A stretch of DNA of 64,000 bases from NCBI RefSeq assembly GCF_904846185.1, contig NZ_CAJGZQ010000009.1, positions 62,001 to 126,000 on the forward strand, given 5' to 3'. The DNA is from Psychrobacter immobilis (GTDB lineage: Bacteria > Pseudomonadota > Gammaproteobacteria > Pseudomonadales > Moraxellaceae). Shown piece after piece: positions 1 to 9,563 of this stretch. A program made the translations under genes and the position numbers. The notes under the pieces were generated by a model. It did no database searches, had not been told where the DNA came from, and saw only the letters and a list, made by a program, of their open reading frames with translations. Position 1 is the stretch's first letter. Each line of letters begins with the position of its first letter.

Positions 1-161
1 TGACTCATCCTAAGTCATAAACAGTATCCTATAAGACAGCGGGCTGACCTGTGCTTTTATTGATACTGTCTCAACACTGCATCCATGCGTATCCTTGTGT
101 TGATGCAGGTATTGTAGGGTAATCAGTTTAATGCGACTAGAGGCTAAAGACCTTATTTAAC

Positions 162-188
162 GTAAGCATATGCTTACAGCCTTTTTTA
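162..188 (+). terminator. Possible rho-independent terminator at window start
   Basis: A 16-base perfect palindrome (162-177) is followed four bases later by TTTTTT. It would end a plus-strand transcript arriving from outside the window. No gene can be read in bases 1-232, and the neighbouring gene is on the other strand, so the assignment is weak. Confidence 0.3.
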
Positions 189-232
189 ACATTGCATCAT
201 ACGATGGCTATAGTATTGGCAGGCTATTAACC

Positions 233-1357
233 CTAACTTCTCTGCTCTTCTGCATGTTCCTTTGAGACTTTTTCACCTTCTTTTTTACCTTCTACTATTT
301 TATGATCGGTCTCTTTGATATCTTCCGCTTCTGCAGTAGGGGCATTTTGCGCTTGATTGCTCTCCTCTTCTGGTTCGTATTGTAAAGTCGTCATAACAGG
401 GAAGTGATCCGAGCCTATCGACGGCATACGCCGAATATCCACTACTGTAAAGCAAGCACTATGGAAAATATGATCCAGCGCCCAACGTAAAAATGGATAG
501 CTGACATGAAATGTATTGATAAAATGTCGACCAATACGCGGATCCAACAATCCTGAGATACGTTGAAAGCGTCGAGTCGTCTTTGACCATGCTACATCAT
601 TGAGGTCGCCTGCCAATATCGCCGTTTGCTTGTTTTCTTTTATGTGTTTGCCAACCATCAATAGCTCAGCATCGCGGGTAGTAGACTTATCCGCTTCCGT
701 CGGGCTTGGCGGCATGGGATGCAAGCAATATAACCAAATCACGCGACCACTTTGCAGGCGCAGTTGGGCATGAATAGAAGGTATGTCATCAATCATCAAG
801 TACTTAACTTCAGGATCAATCAACTCAAGCTTAGAATAAAGATGCATCCCATATAGATTATCTAGTGGCACTTTCACGGTGTAAGGATAATCAGCCTCGA
901 TTTGATGCAGCGCTTTTTCCCATTTTTCATCACTCTCTAGCGTAATTAAAATATCAGGCTGTCTTTGCTTCACCAAATCCACCAATTTTTGGGTGTCATC
1001 ATTGGGCGTCAATACATTTGATACCATTATTTTTAGTTGATGCGCCTGCCCTTCTGGCTTGTCTTTTGCCTTTTGAACTTCTTTTTTCCATAGCTTGGTA
1101 TAAGGCAATACCATCCTGAGCTGAAAGGCTAATGTAATGCTTAAGACGGTAAATAACAGCCACTGTCCCAGCTGCCACTCTGACCAAAAAATCAGCATAC
1201 CAATCCAAGCGATGACACCCAACACCATGATCTGAATACGCGGAAATTCAACACCGCGCACCCACCAATTATCCAGTGGTATCCAGCCCCAAATCGTCAC
1301 AAATGCGATGAACCCTGCTAGCCACTGTATGCTGTAATATAATAGTGAGAGATCCAT
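233..1357 (-). CDS. Membrane-anchored endonuclease/exonuclease/phosphatase family protein
   Basis: The 374-residue protein starts with about three hydrophobic segments (roughly residues 8-27, 39-58 and 63-80), followed by an EEP-fold domain from about residue 107 to 330. Motifs of that family are visible: SNVL near the domain start, ITLE, a GDLND metal-binding motif, ALDHIF and SDHFPV near the end. The fold covers Mg-dependent phosphodiesterases (nucleases, sphingomyelinases, inositol phosphatases); the substrate here cannot be told. The last 45 residues are a highly charged Glu/Lys tail. The start lacks a clear Shine-Dalgarno, but the first membrane segment begins right after it. It stands alone, divergent from asd. 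Confidence 0.8.
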   Translation of the reverse strand: MDLSLLYYSIQWLAGFIAFVTIWGWIPLDNWWVRGVEFPRIQIMVLGVIAWIGMLIFWSEWQLGQWLLFTVLSITLAFQLRMVLPYTKLWKKEVQKAKDKPEGQAHQLKIMVSNVLTPNDDTQKLVDLVKQRQPDILITLESDEKWEKALHQIEADYPYTVKVPLDNLYGMHLYSKLELIDPEVKYLMIDDIPSIHAQLRLQSGRVIWLYCLHPMPPSPTEADKSTTRDAELLMVGKHIKENKQTAILAGDLNDVAWSKTTRRFQRISGLLDPRIGRHFINTFHVSYPFLRWALDHIFHSACFTVVDIRRMPSIGSDHFPVMTTLQYEPEEESNQAQNAPTAEAEDIKETDHKIVEGKKEGEKVSKEHAEEQRS

Positions 1358-1740
1358 AGTATGTATTAGCCGTCTATTAAATGATGAATATCGCCATGGT
1401 TTTAACTGAACTGACGTTAGCTGTTTACTTTAGCATTTCAGAAGGTTATCGCCTACTGATGAGCATGGATTATTCGTTAACCGCTATAAAACATTACACT
1501 TTTAATTCGCCCACCATAACGAATACTACGGGCAAATTTTATTTTTAGGGCTATCTACTTGTGTCGAGTGAGGCATCGCCACTATCGCCGTTAGGTTAAT
1601 AACTTAAAGTTATACTGAACATCATTAATAGTGTATGAAAAATCACTAAAAACGGCCAAAACGCCTTGCTTTTTATGGCTATTCACGGCATTGTTATCGG
1701 CTGGCAATGCAACAATTTACGGTAAAAAGGATTGAGTTTC
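1358..1740. other. Intergenic region between divergent EEP gene and asd
   Basis: 383 bases with no credible gene. TATACT near 1607-1612 could be a -10 element for asd. A loose inverted repeat with GCCC/GGGC arms lies around 1507-1540. I looked for a lysine riboswitch core and did not find one. Confidence 0.5.
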
Positions 1741-2874
1741 ATGAGTAATTTAACAGTAGGCTTGGTAGGCTGGCGCGGCATGGTCGGTTCAGTATTAATA
1801 CAACGTATGACTGAGGAAAAAGATTTTGACGGTATTACACCCGTGTTTTTCTCAACCAGCAATGCAGGTGGTGATGCCCCAAGCCTTGATGGTATTCATA
1901 CCGGCCAATTAAAAGATGCTCATGATATTGACGCGCTAGCAGCTTGTGATGTCATCATTACCTGCCAAGGCGGCGACTATACCTCGCAAGTCCATCAACC
2001 GCTACGTGATAGTGGCTGGAATGGCTACTGGATTGATGCGGCAAGCACCTTGCGAATGGAAGATGACAGCATCATCATTCTCGATCCAGTCAATCGCGCC
2101 GTTATTGACAGCGCCCTAGCCAATGGCAAAAAAGACTTTATCGGTGGTAACTGTACCGTGTCACTGATGCTCATGGCTATCGGTGAGCTGTTTAATAAAG
2201 GCTGGGTAGAATGGGTCAGCGCCATGACTTATCAAGCCGCTAGTGGCTCTGGTGCAAACAACATGCGCGAGCTAATCAGTGGTATGGGTGTATTGCATGA
2301 TGCGGTCAAAGATGAATTGGCTGATCCTGCTAGCGCTATTCTTGAAATTGATAAAAAAATCGCGCAAACCCAACGCTCGAACGACTTCCCTACCCAGTAC
2401 TTTGGTGTACCACTAGCTGGTAGCTTGATTCCATATATTGATGTTCAACTAGAGAACAAGCAGTCAAAAGAAGAATGGAAAGGTGGTGTTGAAACCAATA
2501 AAATCCTTGGTAACGCAGAAGCTGATAAGATTGCTATCGATGGTATGTGTGTCCGCGTTGGCGCGATGCGCTGCCATGCACAAGGCTTAACCATCAAGCT
2601 CAAAAAAGACATTCCACTAGAAGAAATCGAAGCGGCGCTAAAAAATAGCGGCAACGAGTGGTTGGACTTGGTAGAAGACGACAAAGAAGCCACCATGAAC
2701 CGCTTAACGCCAGTAGCCGTGACTGGTACATTAACAGTTGCACTAGGTCGCTTGCGTAAGCTCAATATGGGCCCTGAGTATCTAGGCGCATTTACCGTTG
2801 GTGATCAACTATTATGGGGCGCAGCCGAGCCGCTACGTCGTATGCTGAATATCATCCGTGAGCAAAAAGACTAA
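1741..2874 (+). CDS. asd: Aspartate-semialdehyde dehydrogenase
   Basis: Catalyses NADPH-dependent reduction of aspartyl phosphate to aspartate semialdehyde, the branch point to lysine/diaminopimelate, threonine and methionine. The N-terminal NADP loop ([11 protein letters not shown]) is nearly identical to the enterobacterial enzyme. The catalytic cysteine is in GGNCTV, about residue 138. Length, 377 residues, is usual for the gammaproteobacterial form. I chose ATG 1741 over the in-frame TTG at 1732: AAAAGG at 1725-1730 lies 10 bases before the ATG but only one base before the TTG. The gene is monocistronic, with its own terminator just downstream. Confidence 0.97.
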   Translation: MSNLTVGLVGWRGMVGSVLIQRMTEEKDFDGITPVFFSTSNAGGDAPSLDGIHTGQLKDAHDIDALAACDVIITCQGGDYTSQVHQPLRDSGWNGYWIDAASTLRMEDDSIIILDPVNRAVIDSALANGKKDFIGGNCTVSLMLMAIGELFNKGWVEWVSAMTYQAASGSGANNMRELISGMGVLHDAVKDELADPASAILEIDKKIAQTQRSNDFPTQYFGVPLAGSLIPYIDVQLENKQSKEEWKGGVETNKILGNAEADKIAIDGMCVRVGAMRCHAQGLTIKLKKDIPLEEIEAALKNSGNEWLDLVEDDKEATMNRLTPVAVTGTLTVALGRLRKLNMGPEYLGAFTVGDQLLWGAAEPLRRMLNIIREQKD

Positions 2875-2900
2875 GTTTATTTTCTTAAAAACTCAGTACA

Positions 2901-2928
2901 AAAAAGACAGCATTTGCTGTCTTTTTTT
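2901..2928 (+). terminator. Terminator of asd
   Basis: Stem AAAAAGACAGCA (2901-2912) pairs perfectly with 2915-2926, ending in a T run. It lies 27 bases after the asd stop. Confidence 0.9.
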
Positions 2929-3038
2929 ATGGGCATATCATTTCCAAAAATTTGAATAGCACGGCAAACAAATGCAAGTCCTACTTATAATAAGCTTAAC
3001 AAATGTGACAACGCTCATCTTATACTTTGAGCCTAGTA

Positions 3039-3689
3039 TTACTTTGACTTGTAAGCAATCATCACTTCATTACGGCGCAAAAAAGGCAGCGTCCAAGGCG
3101 GATTATAACGTGCCAGTTCAGGCTCGCCCGTTATAGTCAAATTTTGGGTTTGCATCCAAGATTGTAGCTCTTCCGTTTTAGTCGCTACTTTTTTACTGCC
3201 TGCCAACCCTGAAAACTTAATCACACCGTACGTCTGTGCTGGCACCTCGGTAATCGTGATGTTTGGATTATTGGGCTTTGGCAGTGTTTGCATCGTGTAT
3301 TTACTAGGCATAGTAAATTGTACACGCCACTTACCATCATCTTGCTGCATGCTTACTGGTGCTGTCATCGCAATTTTTTGTGATTCGCTATCACTCTTTT
3401 TGTTATTAGGCTGCATTGTAACGGGCGCAGTCATGCTAATTTTACTACTGCCGCCAGTTGCCGCTGTATTATTGCCAAATATATAGTCGGCTAACACTTT
3501 AAACCCTTCGCGACTCGCTGAGTCTTGGTCACCACTTACCAACGTTTGCGCTACTAGCTGCTTATCGTAACGACGCAGCTCAAAGTCATCCATTTGCGAC
3601 AACACTGTATAATTCGGCTCTTCGGTAGCCATAGCTGCTCCTGAGGTTAATAATGAACCACTTAATAATAAGTAGGTTGCCTTTTTCAT
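3039..3689 (-). CDS. Secreted SOUL-family heme-binding-like protein
   Basis: The 216-residue protein carries a Sec signal peptide (MKKATYLLLSGSLLTSGAAMA, cleavage about residue 21). The rest matches the SOUL/HEBP fold: LRRYD near the start, and two copies of the hallmark MTAPV strand (KISMTAPVTM and KIAMTAPVSM) separated by a Ser/Lys-rich stretch. Bacterial members are mostly periplasmic and of unknown role; heme binding is known for animal members and is only inferred here. GGAGAT precedes the ATG with good spacing. It is divergent from tgt. Confidence 0.85.
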   Translation of the reverse strand: MKKATYLLLSGSLLTSGAAMATEEPNYTVLSQMDDFELRRYDKQLVAQTLVSGDQDSASREGFKVLADYIFGNNTAATGGSSKISMTAPVTMQPNNKKSDSESQKIAMTAPVSMQQDDGKWRVQFTMPSKYTMQTLPKPNNPNITITEVPAQTYGVIKFSGLAGSKKVATKTEELQSWMQTQNLTITGEPELARYNPPWTLPFLRRNEVMIAYKSK

Positions 3690-3780
3690 AGGATATCTCC
3701 AGCAGTTAAAACATCGCTTAGCAATGGTTACTGTCTCGCCATTATGATTTCTACTTTACCAACTACTCATAAGTACTGTC

Positions 3781-3824
3781 TGTGTCTTTTGGTTATGACA
3801 AAATACTATTAACCAAAAGACACA
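3781..3824. repeat. 15-bp perfect inverted repeat in the SOUL/tgt divergent region
   Basis: TGTGTCTTTTGGTTA at 3781-3795 is repeated inverted at 3810-3824 with a 14-base loop. It lies between divergent genes and upstream of the likely tgt promoter, so it is not a terminator for either. It could be an operator or the remnant of a small element. Confidence 0.7.
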
Positions 3825-3877
3825 TTTATCAGATATATCAATACCTCATAAACATCCATGTCCAAAAAAACTGCTAA

Positions 3878-5077
<1,200 letters not shown>

Positions 5078-5104
5078 TCATATTTTTGCCATTGTCATAG
5101 CTAT

Positions 5105-5138
5105 AAAAAGGGCTTAAGAATTATCTTAAGCCCTTTTT
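5105..5138. terminator. Bidirectional terminator between tgt and the NSS symporter gene
   Basis: A 15-bp perfect stem (AAAAAGGGCTTAAGA at 5105-5119 with 5124-5138) and a 4-base loop give T runs on both strands, fitting the two convergent genes. Confidence 0.92.
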
Positions 5139-5173
5139 AGTGTGTTGCTTTTATTATTTCTAGTTAATCAGTA

Positions 5174-6526
5174 CTAGCCCATTAACGAGGTTACAAATAC
5201 CACGAGCACGGCAATTGGTGCTACAAACTTAGCAACGATTTGCCATAATTGCCATGCACCATTAGACAGACCAAGCTCTTGCTGAATACTGCGTTGATCC
5301 ATTTGCCAACCAACGAAAATAATTGCAGCAAGACCCGTTAGCGGGAGAAGGAATTTACTTGTAATTTTATCCAATGCATCAAAGATACCATTACCCATGA
5401 TAGTAAAGTCAGACCATAGGTTAAATGATAGTAGTGCCGCAACGCCTAATAGCCAAATCACTGTACTGGCAACAATGGTTGATACCGTACGACTCATCGG
5501 TGTACGTTCTTCTAAAAACTCAACGGTTGGCTCAAGCAATGAGATTGATGAGGTAATAGCAGCAAAAGTAATAAGTAAGAAGAACAACGTACCAATGATC
5601 GTCCCTGCACCCATGCTACCAAAAGCGATCGGTAAGCTGACAAAGATAAGACCAGGACCCGAAGCAGGGTCTAGACCATTGCTAAAGATGATTGGGAAGA
5701 TTGCTAGACCAGCAGCCAAAGCAATAACCGTATCTAAAATCACAACAGTACGGGCGGTTTTTAGTAAGTTCACTTCACGACCCAAATATGAGCCATAAGC
5801 AATCATAATACCCATACCAATAGATAGAGTGAAGAAGGCATGACCCAATGCTGCAAGCATCACATCCCCAGTCAACTTGCTAAGATCCGGTGTAAATAGA
5901 TAAGCCACTGCTTCACCAAAACCACCGTTAATCACGTTATAACCAACGATGACGAACAAAATCACGCCGAGTAGTGGCATTAAGACTTTAGCCGTGGTTT
6001 CGATACCTTTGGTCACACCAATACCGACAATCAAAGCAGTAATAGCCATAAACACGGTATGCCAAATCGTCAATGTACCTGCTGAAGCCAACATAGCATC
6101 AAAGGTCGCAGCAATAGAATCACTGTCTTGACCAATAAAACTGCCTGTACCTGCTTTAGTAATGTAGTTGAGTGCCCAACCGCCAATCACACTATAAAAC
6201 GATAGAATTAAGAAACCACCTAAAATACCTGACGCGCCAATGATGCCCCAACTGCGCGACTTACCTTCACTTGCTGCAACATCCGCAAAAGTGTTGACTG
6301 GGTTCTTTTGCCCACGGCGACCAATCAGCCATTCAGCGACTAGAATCGGAAAACCTACCAGCGCGATACAGAATAAATAAGCGATAACGAAAGCTGAACC
6401 ACCGCTTTCACCGACCATATAGGGAAACTTCCATATGTTTCCCAAACCAACTGCTGAACCAACCGCTGCCAATACGAAGCCAAAACTTGAGCTCCACTGT
6501 GCATGTTCTTGTTTATTAATAGCCAT
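5174..6526 (-). CDS. NSS-family sodium-dependent transporter
   Basis: The 450-residue, strongly hydrophobic protein has 11-12 predicted membrane segments. It carries the neurotransmitter:sodium symporter signature in TM1 (AVGSAVGLGNIWKFPY), with the unwound glycine region that binds sodium and substrate in LeuT-like proteins. Bacterial members import amino acids or related amines; the substrate cannot be read from sequence. GAGGACGG upstream serves as the ribosome-binding site. The leader contains three consecutive hairpins (see 6559-6634). Confidence 0.88.
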   Translation of the reverse strand: MAINKQEHAQWSSSFGFVLAAVGSAVGLGNIWKFPYMVGESGGSAFVIAYLFCIALVGFPILVAEWLIGRRGQKNPVNTFADVAASEGKSRSWGIIGASGILGGFLILSFYSVIGGWALNYITKAGTGSFIGQDSDSIAATFDAMLASAGTLTIWHTVFMAITALIVGIGVTKGIETTAKVLMPLLGVILFVIVGYNVINGGFGEAVAYLFTPDLSKLTGDVMLAALGHAFFTLSIGMGIMIAYGSYLGREVNLLKTARTVVILDTVIALAAGLAIFPIIFSNGLDPASGPGLIFVSLPIAFGSMGAGTIIGTLFFLLITFAAITSSISLLEPTVEFLEERTPMSRTVSTIVASTVIWLLGVAALLSFNLWSDFTIMGNGIFDALDKITSKFLLPLTGLAAIIFVGWQMDQRSIQQELGLSNGAWQLWQIVAKFVAPIAVLVVFVTSLMG

Positions 6527-6558
6527 TTTTTCCGTCCTCGTGCTTCAATTAACATCAC

Positions 6559-6634
6559 TGATAATCTTCCTTGATTATCATAAATAGCCATGAGAAATAT
6601 CAGGCTATTCAATAAACACCTCAATGTGAGGCGT
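6559..6634 (-). promoter_or_regulatory. Structured 5' leader of the NSS symporter gene
   Basis: Three hairpins sit back to back upstream of the start codon: 6616-6634 (8-bp arms, 3-base loop), 6583-6609 (7-bp arms plus inner TG/CA pairs) and 6559-6580 (8-bp perfect arms TGATAATC/GATTATCA). The last ends 32 bases before the ATG. No known riboswitch core was recognised; I checked for glycine riboswitch motifs. A cis-regulatory RNA is an inference. Confidence 0.45.
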
Positions 6635-6719
6635 CCAGCAACATTAAGAAAGAATTGTTTACAATATCGTAAAGGCTCAGTTTCTGCTAAGCCACCAAAA
6701 AAGTCAAGCGCTCATAAAC

Positions 6720-6749
6720 ATAAAAAGCCATAACAATTGGTTATGGCTT
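6720..6749 (-). terminator. Terminator of the lpxD-fabZ-lpxA unit
   Basis: A 10-bp perfect stem (AAGCCATAAC at 6725-6734 with 6740-6749) is followed on the minus strand by TTTTTA. It lies 88 bases beyond the lpxA stop. Confidence 0.88.
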
Positions 6750-6836
6750 CTGGTAATTTTATCTATAACTGACAAGAGTTTGGCTAATTAAAAAAGGCAT
6801 ACTATATATGATTTTCAGCAAAAGCCAATCGCCGTT

Positions 6837-7616
6837 CTAACGCACCACACCACGACGGCTTTTTTGTAGTGAATCAATGAGCAACTGGATTTTCGGCTCT
6901 TTTGGTAGCAGCTCATTATTCAAAACCTCAAGCGCTTGCACGGTCGTCAGACCAGATCTAAAAATCATACGATAAGCTTGACGCAATACCTCAATTGTCT
7001 CTTTTGACCATCCTTTACGACGCATGCCTTCCACATTGAGACCATGAGTCGTTGCTGGATTACCAGATACCATGGTAAAGGCGGCTACATCTTTTAGAAT
7101 CAGACTTGCGCCCCCAATCAAGCTATAGTCATCAACCGTACAAAACTGATGAATACCTGAATTACCGCCAATAATCGTGTGATTACCAATAGTCACATGC
7201 CCTGCAACGCCAACATTGTTGGCCAATACATTATGATCGCCAATCACACAATCATGAGCCACATGAGTGTTCACCATCAGTAGATTATGGCTGCCTATCT
7301 TAGTTAGCTCACTATCTTGTGCGGTGCCGCGGTGTAAACTACAGGCTTCTCGAATAGTATTATGATCGCCAATCTCAAGCCAAGTACGCTCACCAGCATA
7401 CTTCAAATCCTGAGGATCTTCGCCAATGCTCGCAAATTGATAAAACTCATTGTGTTGACCAATACGAGTCAATTTGGTAACAACTACATGGCGATGCAGA
7501 ACCGTGTGAGCGCCAATAGTGACCTCATCACCGACGATACAATACGGACCAATGATAGCAGTCTCATCAATTTGGGCGGACGGTGAGATGAGTGCTGTTG
7601 GATGGATCTGACTCAT
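6837..7616 (-). CDS. lpxA: UDP-N-acetylglucosamine acyltransferase LpxA
   Basis: First enzyme of lipid A synthesis: transfers a 3-hydroxyacyl chain from ACP to the 3-OH of UDP-GlcNAc in the cytoplasm. The sequence is a left-handed beta-helix of isoleucine-rich hexapeptide repeats (residues about 2-190) plus a helical C-terminus. The catalytic base is His in VAHDCVIG, residue 121. I start at MSQIHPTA (7616), preceded by AAAGG; an upstream in-frame ATG at 7661 would add 15 residues unlike the family. This gives 259 residues, against 262 in E. coli. Last gene of the unit; lpxB does not follow. Confidence 0.96.
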   Translation of the reverse strand: MSQIHPTALISPSAQIDETAIIGPYCIVGDEVTIGAHTVLHRHVVVTKLTRIGQHNEFYQFASIGEDPQDLKYAGERTWLEIGDHNTIREACSLHRGTAQDSELTKIGSHNLLMVNTHVAHDCVIGDHNVLANNVGVAGHVTIGNHTIIGGNSGIHQFCTVDDYSLIGGASLILKDVAAFTMVSGNPATTHGLNVEGMRRKGWSKETIEVLRQAYRMIFRSGLTTVQALEVLNNELLPKEPKIQLLIDSLQKSRRGVVR

Positions 7617-7748
7617 AATGTGGGCCTTTGTATGATCTGATGCGAGTAAATAGTAAAACAAATACAGCCAATTTAGTTTTATGAGAAAACCTAAGCATGG
7701 CTCTGCTGTTAAATGCGAGTGTCAATTATAATGCTTATGACCCGCTTT

Positions 7749-7786
7749 GACCTAATTCTTTAGACGCTTTGTTTAAAGAATTAGGT
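7749..7786 (-). repeat. 14-bp hairpin between fabZ and lpxA
   Basis: GACCTAATTCTTTA (7749-7762) pairs perfectly with 7773-7786 across a 10-base loop. There is no T run on either strand, so it is not a classical terminator. In the mRNA it would fold between the fabZ stop and the lpxA start. Confidence 0.75.
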
Positions 7787-7818
7787 CGGCTACGAGCCAC
7801 AATGGCTATTAGTAAACG

Positions 7819-8328
7819 TTATTGTTCTTGGCGAGCAATCATTATTTGCGCACTGGCAGCTAACTCATCGTCAACATGTACAGTACAGTCAAATTTATAA
7901 ATACCGCGCTTCTGCATCACTGTTTTAGCACGAATAGTCAACTGATCACCAGGAATCACTCGACGTTTAAAACGGACTTTATCAACACCTGCAAACAGAT
8001 ATAAATAACCATCTTCTGCGGTTAGACCAGCACTGATAAATCCGAGCACGCCTGAGACCTGAGCCATGCACTCAACCATAAGCACCCCTGGCATAATCGG
8101 CTCATCAGGAAAATGACCATTGAAAAACTCTTCATTGATAGTCACATTCTTAATACCTGTAATGCACTCACCAGGTGTGCAATCAATAATCTTATCTACT
8201 AAAAGAAAAGGATAACGGTGTGGCAAATAATGCTTTAACGTATGATAGGTTAATGGCAGCGTAAGACCTTGCTCAGCTAAGCTTTTCATTTCTTTATCAT
8301 TCAAAATATCGATATCGGTGCTGCTCAT
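7819..8328 (-). CDS. fabZ: 3-hydroxyacyl-ACP dehydratase FabZ
   Basis: Dehydrates 3-hydroxyacyl-ACP to trans-2-enoyl-ACP in fatty acid elongation. Its substrate is the same acyl-ACP used by LpxA and LpxD, which explains its position between them. Hot-dog fold; catalytic His72 in FNGHFPDEPIMPG and Glu86 in LMVECMAQ are both present, as is HRYPFLLVD near the start. The protein has 169 residues, slightly long at the N-terminus (about 15 polar residues before the fold). AGGA lies before the ATG. Confidence 0.96.
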   Translation of the reverse strand: MSSTDIDILNDKEMKSLAEQGLTLPLTYHTLKHYLPHRYPFLLVDKIIDCTPGECITGIKNVTINEEFFNGHFPDEPIMPGVLMVECMAQVSGVLGFISAGLTAEDGYLYLFAGVDKVRFKRRVIPGDQLTIRAKTVMQKRGIYKFDCTVHVDDELAASAQIMIARQEQ

Positions 8329-8400
8329 AATGGTGCTTCCTTGCTATGTTTCAAATCGCTATGATTTTACTGTGTTTGTATATATGCGTTGATATTTGCG

Positions 8401-9417
8401 CTAATCACGCCCAAGCTGACGGAAGCGTACAGCTGCCCGTCGCCAGTTAGCTGTCGGCATAGCAGCCGTTCCAGAGGAGTATGAACCAGCGGTTTTGATA
8501 GATTTGGTTACCATGGTCATCCCAGATAAAGTGACATCATCTGTAATCTCGATATGACCTGTGATACCGACCGCACCGCCAATAATACAGCGCTTGCCGA
8601 TACTAGTGCTGCCTGCAATACCCGTTTGAGCCGCGATGGCTGTGCCATCACCGATACGCACGTTATGAGCAACTTGTACCAAATTATCAATAATAACGTG
8701 ATTGCCAATGACCGTATCGTCAATGGCACCTCGATCAATGCAAGTTTGACTACCAATTCGCACATGGTTGCCAATTACGACCCGTCCTAACTGAGCAATA
8801 CGCTCCCAGCCACTGGTACTAGGATCTTTGGTTGGTGCAAAACCAAAACCTTCTGCACCCACACTGACACCCGCGTGTAACCTCACATGATCACCAATGA
8901 CACAATCATGCCCAATCACCACTTGTGATTTGATAACACCATCAGTACCAATAGTCGTATTTTCTTCGATCACCACATGCGCCGCAAGTGAGCTACGCGC
9001 ACCAATTTGCACATAATCGGCTATCACACAAAAAGGTCCGATATTCACCTGCTCACCAATGACAGCACTATCAGCAATCACAGCGCTAGGATGAATACCA
9101 CCAGACAGTGACTCACGAGCAAACAACTGACTAGCACCAGCATAAGCTAAGTATGGGCTTGCGACGACTAACGCTATCGCTGTGGCGGGCACTTGGTCGC
9201 GATATTCTCCAGTAACCAATACAGCCCCTGCCTCGCTAATAGCCAGACTAGAAATATAATGAGGATCGGCCAAAAAGCTTAACTGATTATGACCAGCCGT
9301 GGTCAAACTACCAATACTGCTGAATTTTTGACGTAACTGTTCAGCGCTGATTTCAGCCTTATTGGTGATGGGCTGACGCTGCTCAATCCGAGTGATAAGT
9401 TGCTCAATCGTTATCAT
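8401..9417 (-). CDS. lpxD: UDP-3-O-(3-hydroxyacyl)glucosamine N-acyltransferase LpxD
   Basis: Third committed step of lipid A synthesis: adds the N-linked hydroxyacyl chain. It has an N-terminal uridine-binding domain (about 1-100), hexapeptide-repeat beta-helix (about 100-310) and a C-terminal helix. QVAHNVRIG holds the conserved catalytic His, and GAEGFGFAP is the acyl/phosphopantetheine-contact loop. I use ATG 9417 (338 residues, E. coli 341); the longer frame to 9471 would prepend a hydrophobic stretch not expected in this cytosolic enzyme. No good Shine-Dalgarno is seen, so translation may depend on coupling or on the upstream hairpin. Confidence 0.95.
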   Translation of the reverse strand: MITIEQLITRIEQRQPITNKAEISAEQLRQKFSSIGSLTTAGHNQLSFLADPHYISSLAISEAGAVLVTGEYRDQVPATAIALVVASPYLAYAGASQLFARESLSGGIHPSAVIADSAVIGEQVNIGPFCVIADYVQIGARSSLAAHVVIEENTTIGTDGVIKSQVVIGHDCVIGDHVRLHAGVSVGAEGFGFAPTKDPSTSGWERIAQLGRVVIGNHVRIGSQTCIDRGAIDDTVIGNHVIIDNLVQVAHNVRIGDGTAIAAQTGIAGSTSIGKRCIIGGAVGITGHIEITDDVTLSGMTMVTKSIKTAGSYSSGTAAMPTANWRRAAVRFRQLGRD

Positions 9418-9506
9418 AGTGACTATTAATATAAATATTATTATGAATAAGACAATCGCCAAGCTGAACAATCACCTTGGCGATCTACTAATATCTAACA
9501 GATGCT

Positions 9507-9547
9507 GCGTTCATGTAAGTAACTGCTATGGTTAATGACATGAACGC
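9507..9547 (-). repeat. Hairpin between bamA and lpxD
   Basis: GCGTTCATGT (9507-9516) pairs perfectly with 9538-9547, and inner arms TAAC/GTTA extend the stem. No T run follows. It occupies the gap where skp is normally found. Confidence 0.65.
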
Positions 9548-9563
9548 AAACAATCATGCTACG

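Noticed and set aside
71..110. Overlapping CAACAC/GTGTTG and CTGCATC/GATGCAG pairings near the window start
   Set aside because: Arms are short, mutually exclusive and not tied to any gene in view.
1732..1740. TTG start of asd giving three extra residues
   Set aside because: The only Shine-Dalgarno lies one base before it, too close to use, and orthologues start at the ATG region.
1500..1740. Lysine riboswitch upstream of asd
   Set aside because: The conserved lysine-riboswitch core words and multi-helix layout are not present.
6527..6720. Glycine riboswitch upstream of the NSS symporter
   Set aside because: The conserved purine-rich glycine aptamer core is not seen; the hairpins there are simple stems.
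9418..9471. N-terminal extension of LpxD from the longer open frame
   Set aside because: It would add a hydrophobic stretch foreign to this cytosolic enzyme and exceed the family length.
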